Positions 10,001 through 22,914 of a stretch of 64,000 nucleotides of DNA are shown here, piece after piece. The DNA is taken from assembly GCA_030844895.1 (NCBI GenBank), contig CM061231.1:4966001-5030000 (forward strand), given 5' to 3'. Numbering within the stretch: position 1 is the stretch's first letter; the number at the start of each line of letters is the position of its first letter. Made by a program: the position numbers and the translations under genes. The stretch comes from Ambrosia x helenae (taxonomy: Eukaryota > Streptophyta > Magnoliopsida > Asterales > Asteraceae). The notes beneath the pieces are model-generated. The model made no database searches and was not told where the DNA came from. It saw only the letters and a list, made by a program, of their open reading frames with translations.

Positions 10001-11021
10001 AGGGGGTTACGGCCGCTAATGATGGGGGTAGGGCTCCCCATATTTTTTTTATAGAAATAATATGCTAAGGTTTGGTATGTTAGGCCTTGGGTTAAAACGA
10101 CGGGCTTTGTGGGACCTTTTCTTGTTAAACGAACCCGTTAATAAGACTTAGTCCCGGGAATGAGCCAAATAATATTATTCCCACTAAATTACATAAAAAA
10201 TATAGTTTTAATAATCCTGTAACGTATTAATTACATATCAATCACAAATTGCACATATTTCGCAAGATTAATGTAACGGTTATCTATTAAGCAACAATTC
10301 ACATCATCATGTTAATTCACATCCCCTATCATCCAATTACACATATAACCATGTATATTTAACATATCACCAACGTTCGGGGTACAGGACTTGTGTGTGT
10401 GCGTTTTGATAATAACTTTCCTTATTATACTGTAATGTACATTATTATGATATAATATATGTTGTTACCTTACAACATATAGAAAGACCTACTTAACTAA
10501 CCCTAATCAATTGTTTAGTTACGTATGCATATGCAAGTTAACTAGAGTTCAGTTAAAGTGTTAACCTGAAGTTGCAGGGAATCACGGTGTAGATATTTTG
10601 AGGGATCGTCTGAATAACCAAAGCTTTTTATATTTGTTCAAGGCTTTATTTTAAAAAAAAACTTTATTATTTATCTGCCTAAAGAGATAAGATCATGTAA
10701 AAACTTATATTAGTGTAAAAATCATAGGAACTAATCTAATCCATTGAAAAATTAAATCAAGGGTTTGTGTTGGTTACATATTAACCCTTCACAATAAGAA
10801 GTTTCTATTACTAATAGTAAGTGCAGTTTAGTAAAAGTGCTATTTTTAATAAATTAAAAAAAAATAAGAATTGTCCACCTTTGGTCGTTAGAGGCCTAAC
10901 AAACCCTAGACAAAACAACACACCCTTTCAACTCCATCTTCTCCCTTAACAACAACAAAATCGATACCTGCAAAAGAAAGAAAAAAAAAAAGAAAACACA
11001 TTAAGAAATCAGTAATGTTAA
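10001..11021. other. Intergenic DNA without genes
   Basis: AT-rich. A CT-rich patch at 10900-10970 resembles a transcript leader but leads to no coding exon. Nothing else recognised. Confidence 0.55.
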
Positions 11022-11337
11022 GGGGCTGTTTGGTAGCCTCTTAATGAGGCTCTAAACCATTCAGCGCTGAATGATTCAGCATTCAGCGCGTTTGTTTCAT
11101 CTTCTGAATGGAATGGTTAAGACTGAACCATTAAGATTTGAGATGTTGCTGAACCATTAAACACTGAACTATTAAGCACTGAACTAGGCTGAACCTTAAC
11201 GAGACTCTCCTACCAATGTGGGACAAGAAAATTAACCATTAAGGGGTACAACTTAATGATTCAACACTTAACCATTCGGACCTCTTAACCATTCAGACAT
11301 CTTAATGATTCAACACTTAATCAACCAAACAACCCCT
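11022..11337. mobile_element. PIF/Harbinger-type MITE, 316 bp (family B, copy 1)
   Basis: Ends are GGGGCTGTTTGGT and ACCAAACAACCCC with TAA duplicated outside (11019-11021 and 11338-11340). The TAA/TTA duplication and the GG...CC inverted ends fit Tourist-like elements. The interior is rich in ATTCAG, CTGAAT and TTAATG words. Related to 14980-15245. Confidence 0.87.
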
Positions 11338-12519
11338 TAACTTATTTTTTTGTGACAACTTGTAGAAAACAAAAGTTTCCTGATAGTAATCGGGTCAGAT
11401 TTGTACTATTGTTTAATCGGGGTTTTGTTTATGAATGTTAACCCCTGAATCGTGTTGTTTTGATCATGGAAGTCGTGTTACTCCGATTTTTGGTTTGAGT
11501 CTTAATGTAAACCCTTCATCATTTTGACCCGAATTGTTTTGTTTGTATTGTTATGATTTGTGTTGGTCCGATTTGTTGTTTTTCTTTCAATTTGTGTTCG
11601 TTTTTCCTTATGTGCTAGTGTTGTATTGATTTCTGTTGTTTTTGCACCGATTGTATTTTTCTGATGTGTGCTATTGTTGAACTGATTTGTGTTGCTTGTT
11701 ACGATTAATGTTGTTTGTTTCGACTTTCTTGTTTCGATTATGCTATTGGCTATTAATTTAACTTTTTAGTGAAATTATCTTAATACCAACACAGTATAGT
11801 TTTTTGAAGTTGATAGACACCATTACAATCCAACTTTATATTAAGAGACATCAGCACATTTGAATGAGAATTTGGCTTAATTTACTAATAACGGGACAAC
11901 ATAAATTTACATATCAACACAGTCGACAATTTATCTTATAAAAACAAAAAAAAAATCTAAATTATATAAAATAAAAGTTTAATGGATCACGAACAACACA
12001 ATGGAATTTTCTTCGAAAATCAACAAAACCGATATTGTATGAAATCAATGAAAAAACTGGTTGGTGAATTTGGATCCATTATGATCACCAATAATTCTTC
12101 AATCTATAACTTCCTGTTGAATAACTTGATCAAGTTGAAGAATTAATTACAAGATTATAGGTTGTGTAGGAGATAGAAGATACATTTTGGATTTCAATGA
12201 CCATGAATATAGTATATGATCATTTGAATTTGATGTTTCATATGTAAGAATTGAGGGAAATCGGGATTTTTTTTTAAGAAAAAAAAGGATAAGAAAATAG
12301 ATATTACTACCCTTGATTAAATTTTTTGTATAAGCCATGTGTCACATTTTGATTGGTTCCTACGTTTTCATGAAAAACTGATTATATGATCCTTTGCCTA
12401 TGTATAAAACATGATAGAGACACCGGGACACAAGCATCTCATTTTTTTATTCGAATCTTCCTTTTTTGTCAATAAAATATCAAAGAAAATAAGATTTCAT
12501 TTATATTTTTAAGGCATAA
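11338..12519. other. Intergenic DNA without genes
   Basis: TG-rich low-complexity sequence (11400-11760), then AT-rich DNA. The short minus-strand frame at 12147-12338 has no recognisable domain. Confidence 0.55.
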
Positions 12520-12900
12520 TACAGTGGTAAACCCTATAGTTGCTAAGGCGTAACCCCTTTCCCATCAGTGGCGGATCTAGACCAAGATTTCAGGGGTAAC
12601 ATTACATAATTTTCAAGGGTAACGTAATACAAAACACGTAAAATAAAAATAAAAATACACTACGCAAAAAAAGTTGAGGGGTAACGGACGTTAACCTTCT
12701 AGATCCGCCCCTATTTCCCATCCCGAGTTCGAATCCTGTACAATGTGTTTCTCCTAGATGGTCATAATACTCTAAGATAGGTTGCCCGCCCTACTGCGAA
12801 GATCAAACCGAGTACCTACAGACATGAACCCTAAAAGGGAAAACCTTCCCTTGTAACCACGGGCTACAACATCATTTTCAAGATTTCATTTATATGAGGA
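12520..12900 (+). repeat. tRNA-derived SINE-like repeat interrupted by a MITE
   Basis: An A-box-like stretch TGGTAAACCC at about 12534 and a clear B-box GAGTTCGAATCC just after the MITE at 12566-12713 suggest a tRNA-derived SINE split by that insertion. The 3' part (gaagatcaaaccgag through the CAACATCATTTTC phrase) is the presumed tail. Ends are approximate. Confidence 0.4.
12566..12713. mobile_element. Small hAT-type MITE, 148 bp (family A relative)
   Basis: Ends are CAGTGGCGGATCTAGA and TCTAGATCCGCCCCTA, with a perfect 8-bp target duplication TTTCCCAT (12558-12565 and 12714-12721). It shares its ends, but little interior, with the elements at 9321 and 39719. Confidence 0.9.
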
Positions 12901-13126
12901 CCATATGTTGAGAGTATTTTTTGTGGAGGGAAATTAAATGATGGAAATAATTTATGTAAAAAGTGGGGAAGAAAATTAGTTTGAAAGCAAAGTTGGATCT
13001 TTCATATCACGAAAAGGCATGCGTTATTGCCACTTGACCGAGGAGTGTTCGTAGAGCCGTACTTACTAAAAGATGAATCCAAAATCATCAATAAAAAGAT
13101 GAATCCAAATCCAACACTTTTTTCTT

Positions 13127-13127
13127 T

Positions 13128-13160
<33 letters not shown>
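13127..13160. repeat. Poly-T tract
   Basis: A near-pure run of more than 25 T residues, which may be the tail of an unidentified retroposon read backwards. Confidence 0.8.
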
Positions 13161-13161
<1 letters not shown>

Positions 13162-13535
13162 TGTCATTTTATTCAAATTTTTTTGATGCATAAATATTGA
13201 AAAAATAAGTAGTACAACAAGTACTATATATTACGCATAAACTTGAATAGGACATGAACACATAAACTAATAAAAATCACAAACTTGAACACGTCTAATT
13301 CACACATTGAAACTGAGACAGCTCATTTAAGCAATATTTTCTTTTTCTTGCAAAACTAATACTTTAGAAATGTGATTTACATGTAAAACACAAACGTCTA
13401 TATGATAATTGTGTATCATTTTGTCTACATGATAATTACACTTTAAACATAATATGTGCTGCTTATTGATCTTTTAACTTTAAAGTTTTGATATAAAACA
13501 ACCAAACAGTGTGAGTTTTGTATTAATATAATATA

Positions 13536-13916
13536 GAGTCAATTGTCATTTTCGTCTTTATGGTTTAATGAAAATTGTCATTTCAGTCCAAAAAAATTTC
13601 CGTGCTCGTTTCGTCCCTGACATTTTCAAAACATAAACCACTGTTAAAAATAGTTGTTAAAAGAAGGGTAGAACGTCATTTTACATGTTTATTTTATTTT
13701 ATTTTTCTTTTTTATTCATTAAATGAGAGGAAAAAAAAAGACTAATAAAAATGATCATTTTACCCCTCCTCTAACAATCAAAGTTAATGGCCGTTAAGTT
13801 TTCGGATCAAAATGGCATGGTTTGGAAACGTCAGCGATAAAAATGGCACAAAATTTTTATTCGGATTGAACCGGCAATTTTCGTCAAACCATAAGGACGA
13901 AAATAGCAGTTTACTC
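13536..13916. mobile_element. Mutator-like TIR element, about 381 bp
   Basis: Ends GAGTCAATTGTCATTTTCGT and the matching inverted copy ending TTTACTC form long terminal inverted repeats of about 30 bases. The flanking nine bases (TATAATATA and AATACTATA) agree at seven of nine positions, consistent with a decayed 9-bp Mutator-type duplication. Non-coding. Confidence 0.65.
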
Positions 13917-14422
13917 AATACTATACGTGTTTACGAGTTAACGGCTAACTCGAATCTAACACATACCAAAAGATTTTTATGAATTTGAATACGACACGAA
14001 TGCGAATATCAAGAGACGCATCAACTCAAGCACGACTCTCATATTCAGTCATTGATACGGAAACGACTCACTTAAACAAGATTTGTTGCTATGCCAAGAT
14101 AAATAAGCTACACATTTTGTGTTCAAAGTAAATTATTATAGACATGTTTATATATGTAAGTTAAAACTTTTATACTAGTAACCAAGTCATATTGTGAACA
14201 CATCAGGTTGACTCTAGACCGATCTATGTAGTTAATGTGTTTGCGAACGTGTCAAGTTAAACATTTATAATACTAATCAAGTCATATCGTTAATATTGTA
14301 AAGGGGGCAAAAGACAGATGAAGAGGAGAATGGGGCGGCGGAGCAGTGGTGGTGAGGTAGGCTGCCGGAAAAGAAGGCGGCAGAGGTAGGGTTATAGGGA
14401 GGATCGGAGGTTTGTTAGAGGT

Positions 14423-14594
14423 TTGATACCATATTGTAAAGAGGACTTGACTGAATGATCTTTCTCATTAATTATAATCAGTATAAATAATACAATGATG
14501 TGCAAGTAAATAGGAAACTAGTTAATAGGTTACAACAACTTTCCTAAGATAAGGTAATTTACTATGTTTACAAATCAATCACTATTAGTTAACA
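14423..14594 (-). mobile_element. Short LTR with tRNA-Met primer-binding site, remnant
   Basis: On the minus strand a 160-bp block starts TGTTAACTAATAG at 14594 and ends CTTTACA at 14435. It is followed by ATATGGTATCAAACC, a near match to the TGGTATCAGAGC primer-binding site complementary to initiator tRNA-Met used by Copia elements. The sequence 14300-14420 would be the start of the internal region. No second LTR was seen, so this is a truncated Copia or TRIM-like element. Confidence 0.5.
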
Positions 14595-14784
14595 CGGTGT
14601 ATTTGACATTCTGTATGATTGTGCTTAGATGACTTGTTTATAACTCGTAATTCAGTTTTAAAAACTCACATAGAAACGTAGATAGAAATGAGTATGTCGC
14701 AACGAAGCCAAATTGTAAATTTAATACCACATATTGAGATTGCTTATACAATAATGTTTCAAGCACTTGTGATTTGAAATTGTG

Positions 14785-14925
14785 AACGGTAACCCATTAC
14801 GAGGGAGAACGGGGCGCCCTGAAAGTAGGGCCTTGTAGGTTCAAACCCACGCGGCTACACACCGCCGTCACCCCATGTGGTAGCTCGTGTGGCTAGTTTC
14901 CACGAGTGCATAAACCCGCGTGGAT
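14785..14925 (+). repeat. SINE-like tRNA-related repeat
   Basis: It contains a B-box match GGTTCAAACCC at about 14838, in a GC-rich block unlike its AT-rich surroundings. The A box is poor and no clear target duplication was found. Confidence 0.35.
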
Positions 14926-14979
14926 ACTTCACTTTTGTGAGACTTTTGAGAAATATTATATTGTGAGGGTGTAGTGTAA

Positions 14980-15245
14980 GGGGTTGTTTGGTAAGCCTCT
15001 TAATGAGGCTCTGAATCATTCAGTTTTGAATGATTCAACATTCAGGGAGTTTGTTTCAGCTTCTAAATTGAATGGTTAAGGCTGAACCATTAAGACTTGA
15101 GATGTTGATGAATCATTAAGTACTCAACTAATGAGGCTCTCCTTGTGGACAAGAATAGTTACCATTAAGAGATGCAACTTAATAATTCAGTACTTAACCA
15201 TTCAGACCTTTTAATCATTCAGCAATTAATCAACCAAACAACGCC
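14980..15245. mobile_element. PIF/Harbinger-type MITE, 266 bp (family B, copy 2)
   Basis: Ends are GGGGTTGTTTGGT and ACCAAACAACGCC, flanked by TAA on both sides (14977-14979 and 15246-15248). The interior matches 11022-11337 with a shorter middle. It lies about 500 bases upstream of the PEP carboxylase TATA box. Confidence 0.87.
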
Positions 15246-15757
15246 TAAGGGTTTTAGGTATTTCTGCTAGTGATTTTGTACTTTTAAGAGTATATGATGA
15301 TAGAAATAATTTGATGATATAGGATTTGTGAATGCTAGGGAGTAGGTAGTTACGGATAGTGCCTTTTTTCCACCATGAGTGCACCAACCTACAGTTTTAC
15401 CGTGTATATATAATTATTTTCTATATTCACAATAAAAGTTTATATAACATTTTTTTGGACAAATCATGTTTTTTTTTCACAAAGTCAAGTTTACATCTAG
15501 ATAATAGGTAAGCGAGCAACAAGTTTTGTCGGTGTCGAGGAATTGAAATATACGACATATCAGTTTTCGTCCAATCACATTCTTATTCTATTAAAAAAAA
15601 AATAACAATAAAGAATAAAAATAAATAAAAAGAAAAGAAAAAGACTAATTATAATAATATCTAAAAAATAATTTAAACCGTGACAGTTACTTTGCTATTT
15701 GTGGACGAGTTTCTCTGTTTGTGTACCGTTGGTACGCTTCATAAATCATTGCTCGTC

Positions 15758-15765
15758 TATAAATA
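15758..15765 (+). promoter_or_regulatory. TATA box of the PPC gene
   Basis: TATAAATA lies 175 bases before the start codon, in a GC-richer promoter patch. A transcription start near 15790 is expected. A 5' untranslated intron (about 15807-15903, ending TTTTTCAG) is possible but unproven. Confidence 0.65.
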
Positions 15766-15932
15766 CCCAATCCATATTCTTCAACCCATACATTAATCAT
15801 CTTCAGGTTATTAAACCAACTTAAATAAATGTCTAGCTACTTACTATATTTATTTATTTAAATGATCAACTAAAATGGGTTGTTTTTGTTTGAAATTTTT
15901 CAGGTTGTGTGAAAGTCGAATTCGGGTGTGTA

Positions 15933-18900
15933 ATGGGTACTCGGAATTTGGAGAAATTGGCATCGATTGACGCTCAGTTGAGGCTTTTGGTTCCTGGGAA
16001 AGTGTCTGAGGATGATAAGCTTATTGAGTATGATGCTTTGCTTTTGGATAAGTTTCTTGATATTCTTCAAGATTTACATGGGGACGATCTTAAGGAAGCG
16101 GTATGATTACTCGAATTCGTTGTTGTTTGGTTTTAGTTGTTTATGTTTATTTTTGTTTTGATTGATTGATTATCGATGGTTTGATAAATAGTCCGAAAGG
16201 AATTATTGGTATTTACAAATGCACTAAGTCAACTGTCACATCGGATTTTCATATATCTTTTCAAAACACTCATTTTCTGCCGTACCGTACAGGGTAACGA
16301 TCCTTACGTATCAAATTATCACCACATTTTACATTTATTTTCTGTAAGCAATTTATTTTTTTAAATCAAATCAAATTATTTGTAAAATTTGATTTAACTT
16401 TTTATAATAAACAAATACTTTATTAGTAACAAAAATTATGTAAATTAAAGTGTTGTATAAAACAAATACTAGTAGTTGATATACAAGTTGTTAATGCACT
16501 TGAAATAAATTGAAACAAAAGAAAATAACCAAAAAAATTAATTAACGTCGTCCATGGCCGTCTTTGAGAACATTAAAAAAAATTGGCCCTCGGGTGAAAA
16601 AAAATTTGGGCCCAAAATTTTGTAAAAAGGAATGAATTTAAAAAAAAAATTGAATATCGTACTAGAGCCAAGGATTAAACTTGAGACCTTTACATTAAAT
16701 TGGCATTGTTTTTTCAACTCCACTAACAAGACTTTAATGTATAAAACACAAATATATATCCTAAATATAGAATTTAATATATATATGTGTGTGTGTGTAT
16801 TTTTAAAAAACGTTTGGGCCCATTTGAGAGTCGGGCCCTAAGCCGGTGACCACCCGGCCCATGCTCAGGGTTGGCCCTGACATCGTCCTTAGGAGACGTG
16901 CGAGGGCCCTACAGGTGATTTGGTCCAATGTAGGCCTACATCCATGTAGGCCAAATGCACAGATGGTCTTAGTTTGTTTACGGGCTCACTCTCTTATGAA
17001 CTTGGTGGTTGATTACTATCTTTGCATATGTAGGTTCAAGAATGCTATGAGCTTTCTGCTGAATATGAAGGAAAGCGTGACCCGAAGAAGCTGGAGGAGC
17101 TTGGAAGTGTGTTGACAAGTTTGGATCCAGGGGACTCTATTGTCATTGCAAAAGCTTTTGCTCACATGCTTAACTTAGCCAATCTGGCGGAAGAAGTTCA
17201 GATTGCTTACCGTCGAAGAATCAAACTGAAGAAAGGTGATTTTGCTGATGAGGCTAATGCAACAACCGAATCAGACATTGAAGAAACTCTCAAGAAACTT
17301 GTGCATAAGCTTAACAAGTCCCCTGAACAGGTTTTTGATGCACTCAAGAATCAAACAGTGGACTTGGTCTTGACTGCTCATCCAACTCAATCTATCCGCC
17401 GATCTTTGCTCCAAAAGCATGGAAGGTATGCCCTTCAATTTTGTATACTCATCCAGTTTTGATAAATTAGTCAACATTATAATTGGTCGTTTTTATCTTT
17501 TCAGGATTCGCGACTGTCTGGCCCAGTTATATGCCAAAGACATCACTCCTGATGATAAGCAAGAACTAGATGAGGCTTTGCATAGAGAAGTAAGTATTAA
17601 TGATTAAAAAAAATCTTGTTAGATTGAAGATGCATTATGTGTGCAATAGCATTGTTATTAATGGCTATATGTTATCTGTAGATTCAAGCTGCTTTCCGTA
17701 CCGATGAAATCAGGAGGACCCCACCAACTCCACAAGATGAAATGAGAGCAGGAATGAGCTACTTCCATGAAACAATCTGGAAGGGTGTTCCTAAATTCTT
17801 ACGCCGTGTTGACACTGCTCTAAAGAATATTGGGATTAATGAACGTGTTCCGTATAATGCCCCTCTTATTCAATTCTCTTCATGGATGGGTGGCGACCGT
17901 GATGGTAAGTTTATGCCGTTTAACATTTAATTTAGGAAGGAAAAAAAAACTAAAATGTCATTTATTGTTCATTCCATTTTAATTCTGGCATAAAATGCAG
18001 GTAACCCGAGGGTAACTCCTGAGGTAACGAGGGATGTTTGTTTGCTAGCCAGAATGATGGCTGCAAATATGTACTTTTCTCAGTTAGAAGATCTAATGTT
18101 TGAGGTGTGTGAAAATAGTCAAATCCTATTTCTAGGATGGGTGCTCTTATATAGTGATTATGTATCTTAACGGTCATTTGTTTTTTAGATGTCCATGTGG
18201 CGTTGTACTGATGAACTGCGTGTTCGAGCAGAAGAAATATATAGAACAGCAAGGAGCGATGTGAAGCACTACATAGGTATTTGTTAATGCTGATGGTGTT
18301 TTGGATCACTGCTAAGATGACTAAAGACCAAATAACGACATGTGTTTGTCTTTTTCTTCAGAGTTCTGGAAACGGGTTCCTCCCACTGAGCCTTATCGTG
18401 TGATTCTCAGTGATGTAAGGGACAGATTATATAATACACGTGAACGGGCTCGCCATTTACTAGCCCATGGGATATCTGACATCCCAGATGAAGCTGTTTA
18501 TACCAATGTTGAACAGGTATCAACCATTTAAAGATCACCAATTAACAACAGTTTATATAATATAAATCCTAAATGGTAATTTTGACCCATTAATGAATGG
18601 GTCAGTTTGGCCGTTTGGGTTATCTTTATCTCTAACGGGTCAAACTGATAAGGTAAAAAAGTTAGCTATAAAGGAAACGGGTCAAAATTCGTCCAAAATG
18701 TATTCTTGAGTTCTTAATGCATAAAACCTCCTAATTCATTTTATTAGAGGTAGAATATTTTGATTATAACTTAGTAACTTTTGTTATAGTATTTCACATA
18801 CTGTTTGTTTTAAAAATTGTAAATGTTTTGGACAAAAATAAGATGAATGGGTCAACTCGAGTTATGTTTTTATCTCTAACAAGTCAAATGGGTTAAATAG

Positions 18901-21352
18901 AATTTAATAGCTAAAAGGGAAATGTGGTCAAAAATTGCCCAAAATGTGTCATAATCTGAGTCTTGTTATCCATAAAGAAAAAGTATATAGCTATTGAAAA
19001 TGTATAATGTTTGTGATCACACTTGGCATACTTATTGTTTATAAAAACTGTAAAAGTTTTGGACAAATACAAGATTTGACCCGCACCAAAATAACCAGTT
19101 TTGACTTGTTACCCAAACGCATTGCTTCTAACAAAAATTTATTTATGCTCTCCATAATTGTGTTGTTTTATAAAATTTCATAGTTTTTGGAACCACTGGA
19201 GCTATGCTACAGATCACTATGTGCGTGTGGCGACCGTGTGATTGCTGATGGAAGCCTTCTTGATTTTCTAAGACAAGTGTCCACATTTGGACTATCACTT
19301 GTAAAACTTGATATAAGACAAGAATCTGAGCGCCACACGGATGTCCTTGATGCAATCACTCAACATTTAGAAATTGGGTCCTACCGTGAGTGGTCTGAAG
19401 AAAAACGCCAAGAATGGCTTCTATCTGAACTAAGTGGAAAGCGTCCTCTTTTCGGGACAGACCTCCCCAAAACTGAGGAAGTTAAGGATGTTTTAGACAC
19501 ATTTAATGTTTTAGCAGAACTCCCATCTGACTGTTTCGGTGCTTACATCATCTCAATGGCCACATCACCTTCTGATGTCCTTGCTGTCGAGCTTCTTCAA
19601 CGCGAATGCCATGTGAAACAACCATTACGTGTTGTCCCTCTTTTTGAAAAGCTTGCTGACCTGGAGGCAGCCCCTGCAGCCATGGCCCGCCTTTTCTCAA
19701 TCGAGTGGTACAAGAACCGGATCAACGGTAAACAAGAAGTCATGATTGGGTACTCTGATTCAGGAAAAGATGCGGGCCGGTTTTCTGCTGCGTGGCAGCT
19801 TTACAAAGCTCAAGAAGATATTATTAAAGTTGCAAAAGAGTTTGGAGTAAAACTTGTTATGTTTCACGGCCGTGGTGGGACCGTTGGTAGAGGTGGCGGG
19901 CCCACCCATCTGGCTATCCTGTCTCAACCACCAGACACCATTCACGGGTCGTTAAGAGTCACAGTTCAGGGTGAGGTCATAGAGCAATCTTTTGGTGAGG
20001 AACATTTGTGTTTTAGAACACTTCAGAGGTTTTGTGCAGCTACACTTGAGCATGGGATGAACCCACCAATCTCACCAAGGCCCGAGTGGCGTGCGCTTAT
20101 GGACGAGATGGCTGTTATTGCAACTGAGCAGTATCGTTCGATTGTTTTCAAGGAGCCACGTTTTGTCGAGTATTTCCGCCTTGTGAGTATACTTATATTT
20201 CTTGATGATTATATCTAGAGGTGACAAAATGGGTTGGTCGGATGGGTTCGGGTCAAAATGGTAATATTTGGTACATGTCAGCCCATAAACATACTTCAGC
20301 CAAAATTTTAAATCTTTTTTTTTTTACCCTTTTTGACACCTTAAAACATAACACGAATAAACCAAGTCATAAGTAAATGGGTCAAAATTGCCACCTTTAG
20401 CTGACCATTATATATATATTTGCAGGCAACACCTGAACTGGAGTATGGGCGTATGAACATCGGAAGTCGCCCATCAAAAAGAAAACCAAGTGGTGGCATT
20501 GAATCACTAAGAGCCATTCCATGGATCTTTGCATGGACTCAAACGCGGTTCCATCTCCCAGTCTGGCTCGGGTTTGGGGCTGCATTCAAACATGCCATTC
20601 AAAAAGACAGCAAGAACCTTCAAATGCTCCATGAAATGTACAAAACATGGCCTTTCTTTCGGGTCACCATCGATTTAGTTGAAATGGTGTTCGCTAAAGG
20701 AGACCCGGGCATTGCTGCCCTGAATGACAAGCTCCTTGTTTCCGAAGATCTGTGGTCGTTTGGAGAATCTTTGAGAGGAAACTATGAAGAAACCAAAGAT
20801 TATCTTCTCAAGGTACAAACAATTTCTCTACCTTAATAATTCAAGCTTTTTGATGGGTTGGGTAACGGGTCAACACAGGTTCGGTTGAGACAACTCATTT
20901 TTATTATGGATCAAGAGAGTTCGGATTGGTTTGCGCTGCTAACACGCTTTATCTTTCGTATATAAACAGTAAATGGATCGTGTCGGATTAGTCATTATAG
21001 TTTTTAACCATAAAATTAGTATGCTAATAAAATTGGTTTGTTGTGGTTTTAGATAGCTGGACACAAGGACCTTCTTGAGGGTGATCCCTACTTAAAACAA
21101 AGAATTAGGTTGCGCGATTCGTACATCACAACCTTAAATGTGTGTCAAGCGTATACACTAAAACGGATCCGTGACCCAAACTATCATGTGACATTAAGGC
21201 CTCATATTTCCAAAGAATATGCGGAGGAGTCAAGCAAATCAGTAGATGAGCTTATCCACCTGAACCCGACCAGTGAGTACGCGCCCGGTTTGGAGGACAC
21301 ACTCATCTTGACCATGAAAGGGATTGCTGCTGGAATGCAGAACACTGGTTAG
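15933..21352 (+). CDS. PPC: Phosphoenolpyruvate carboxylase, C3 plant type
   Basis: Ten coding exons: 15933-16100, 17034-17425, 17505-17589, 17682-17904, 18001-18104, 18189-18276, 18362-18516, 19184-20182, 20426-20812, 21053-21352, all with GT-AG borders. They sum to 2,901 bases, 966 residues, the usual plant length. The enzyme carboxylates phosphoenolpyruvate with bicarbonate to oxaloacetate in the cytosol. Visible signatures: N-terminal phosphorylation site with Ser11 in [56 protein letters not shown]; and the C-terminal MQNTG that places the carboxylate in the active site. Residue 774 is Ala (WIFAWTQTR) and residue 884 is Arg (LKQRIRL); both are the C3 states, since C4 enzymes carry Ser774 and often Gly884. 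No frame breaks. Start chosen because MGTRNLEK aligns with the family's N terminus. Confidence 0.98.
16545..16890. repeat. Inserted repeat in PPC intron 1
   Basis: A block framed by GGCCGTCTTTGAG / TTGGGCCC words on the left and TTTGGGCCC...CAGGGTTGGCCCTGAC on the right looks like a decayed transposon with inverted GGGCC-rich ends. It helps make intron 1 (933 bases) the largest of the gene. Termini and class are uncertain. Confidence 0.35.
18590..19125. repeat. Imperfect direct repeats in PPC intron 7
   Basis: Two diverged copies of a roughly 120-base phrase (GGGTCAA..., TATCTCTAAC, CCAAAATGT) occur at about 18596-18720 and 18843-18965, with further GGGTCAAA words nearby. Intronic and non-coding. 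Confidence 0.5.
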
Positions 21353-22914
21353 GTGGTTTATCCAAATAACTAATGATTTATTAATTGTACACTTGTTTAC
21401 AAGTGATTATTATATGAATTGCTTTGCTTTCTACTTATTTTTTACCTTGTTGTCCATTTTGTATTTTTTTATAATATCACGGACCCATGACATAGTGGTA
21501 TGGCGTTTGCCCCAGCTTCGTGTGAGCTAACTAGTCTACGCATATCCATCTAATTTCTGGTTGCATTTGTAGGCTTCTCCTGTGAATGATTTAGGTCCAT
21601 GTGAACCCTTGATTTAATACAAAAAAACTCAAATTATTATTAATATTATTTCACCCAAGGAAAATTAGAATTAGTATGCATGTGACATGATAAAAAAGTC
21701 ACACCACTTCACATATAAACCGGTAATTCATAGTGAAAGAAACAGTAATTCTCTAAAACATATTAATGAGTAGTTAATATAACTAAATAACAAAATACAA
21801 TAAAAAGATGAAATACATACAATTTGCATCTTTATGTATTGCATAAGTTTTTTTTTTTTTAACCATTATCAAAAAGGTAGCTTGCGCACTTGAGAACGTA
21901 CAAGACCCGGGTTGATATGACTCACCTACGCCAATGTCGCTTCCACGTATAAATCAGAGAAGTCTTTCATGATTTTAAAGAATCTCAGTCTCCTCTCCAC
22001 AAAGGGGCATAGAGACCGGTGCCAAACCCCGTCCTCCCAGAAAGTTCATTATTATTGGCACAAGCGTAATTTGAACTCAGAACCTCTTACTGGACTCACA
22101 TTTAACCAGAGACAGTCTTGAGGATTCAACTGTTTGTACGAGTTGGGAAAAAAGGCCCTTAGGCTCTAATGAAATCAATCCTACACGTTGATGTGAGCAG
22201 AAACTCGATCGGTTTTGATGTACTCGCTACAGTAAACGGGAAAAAAAAAACAAAAACTACAAGGGTAACATGTCCAAAATTTTATTTATATAACAAAAGT
22301 TGAGGAGGTTTACGGGCGCAGGTCTGACACAATGATAAATTAATATATGTTTTAATCTTTTACGAAAAAACACTTTTATTCTCAAGACTATTTATTCTAA
22401 AATTATTATGATATTATTTTGAGATATAAAAAATTAATTAAAATGAAAACCTAAGCTAGATTTGAAAAGAAGTAAAAGAACTGAAACGGCCAAATTGGAG
22501 GCAAAACAAACTTGAACCCGCAGCTAACAAGCATGGACACAACACCCTTACTGCTTCTCGGTGTAGACAAATCTAACATGAAGTGATAAAGTGTGTGTAC
22601 CGTAAAAGAGATAGGTCGTTTTTTTCAGAATCTTTTTTAAAGGGGTCAACACTCGATAGCTCATAAAATCTATTTCTAATTCTACGTGTGCACATCTTAC
22701 TCGAGTGAAGTCTATGTACAACTTTGTCACTTCCTCAAGACATTTTTAGTTGATATGTGCACCTGAAAAAATAAAAACAACCAAATTAGAATAAAATGAT
22801 ATGTCATAATGATAATTGATTTAAGAGGCGTGCATGGTGGGGTGATTAATTACCATTTATCAGCTAGAGATTTACCCAGTGTCTAAAAATCACACGCTAC
22901 ATCTAACCGGCTTA
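21353..22914. other. PPC 3' region and intergenic repeats
   Basis: The 3' untranslated region probably ends within about 300 bases of the stop. A tRNA-like phrase (ACATAGTGGTATGGCG) at about 21490 suggests a worn SINE. Around 22060-22090 a reverse B-box-like word (TTTGAACTCAGAACC) suggests another on the minus strand. No genes seen. Confidence 0.45.
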
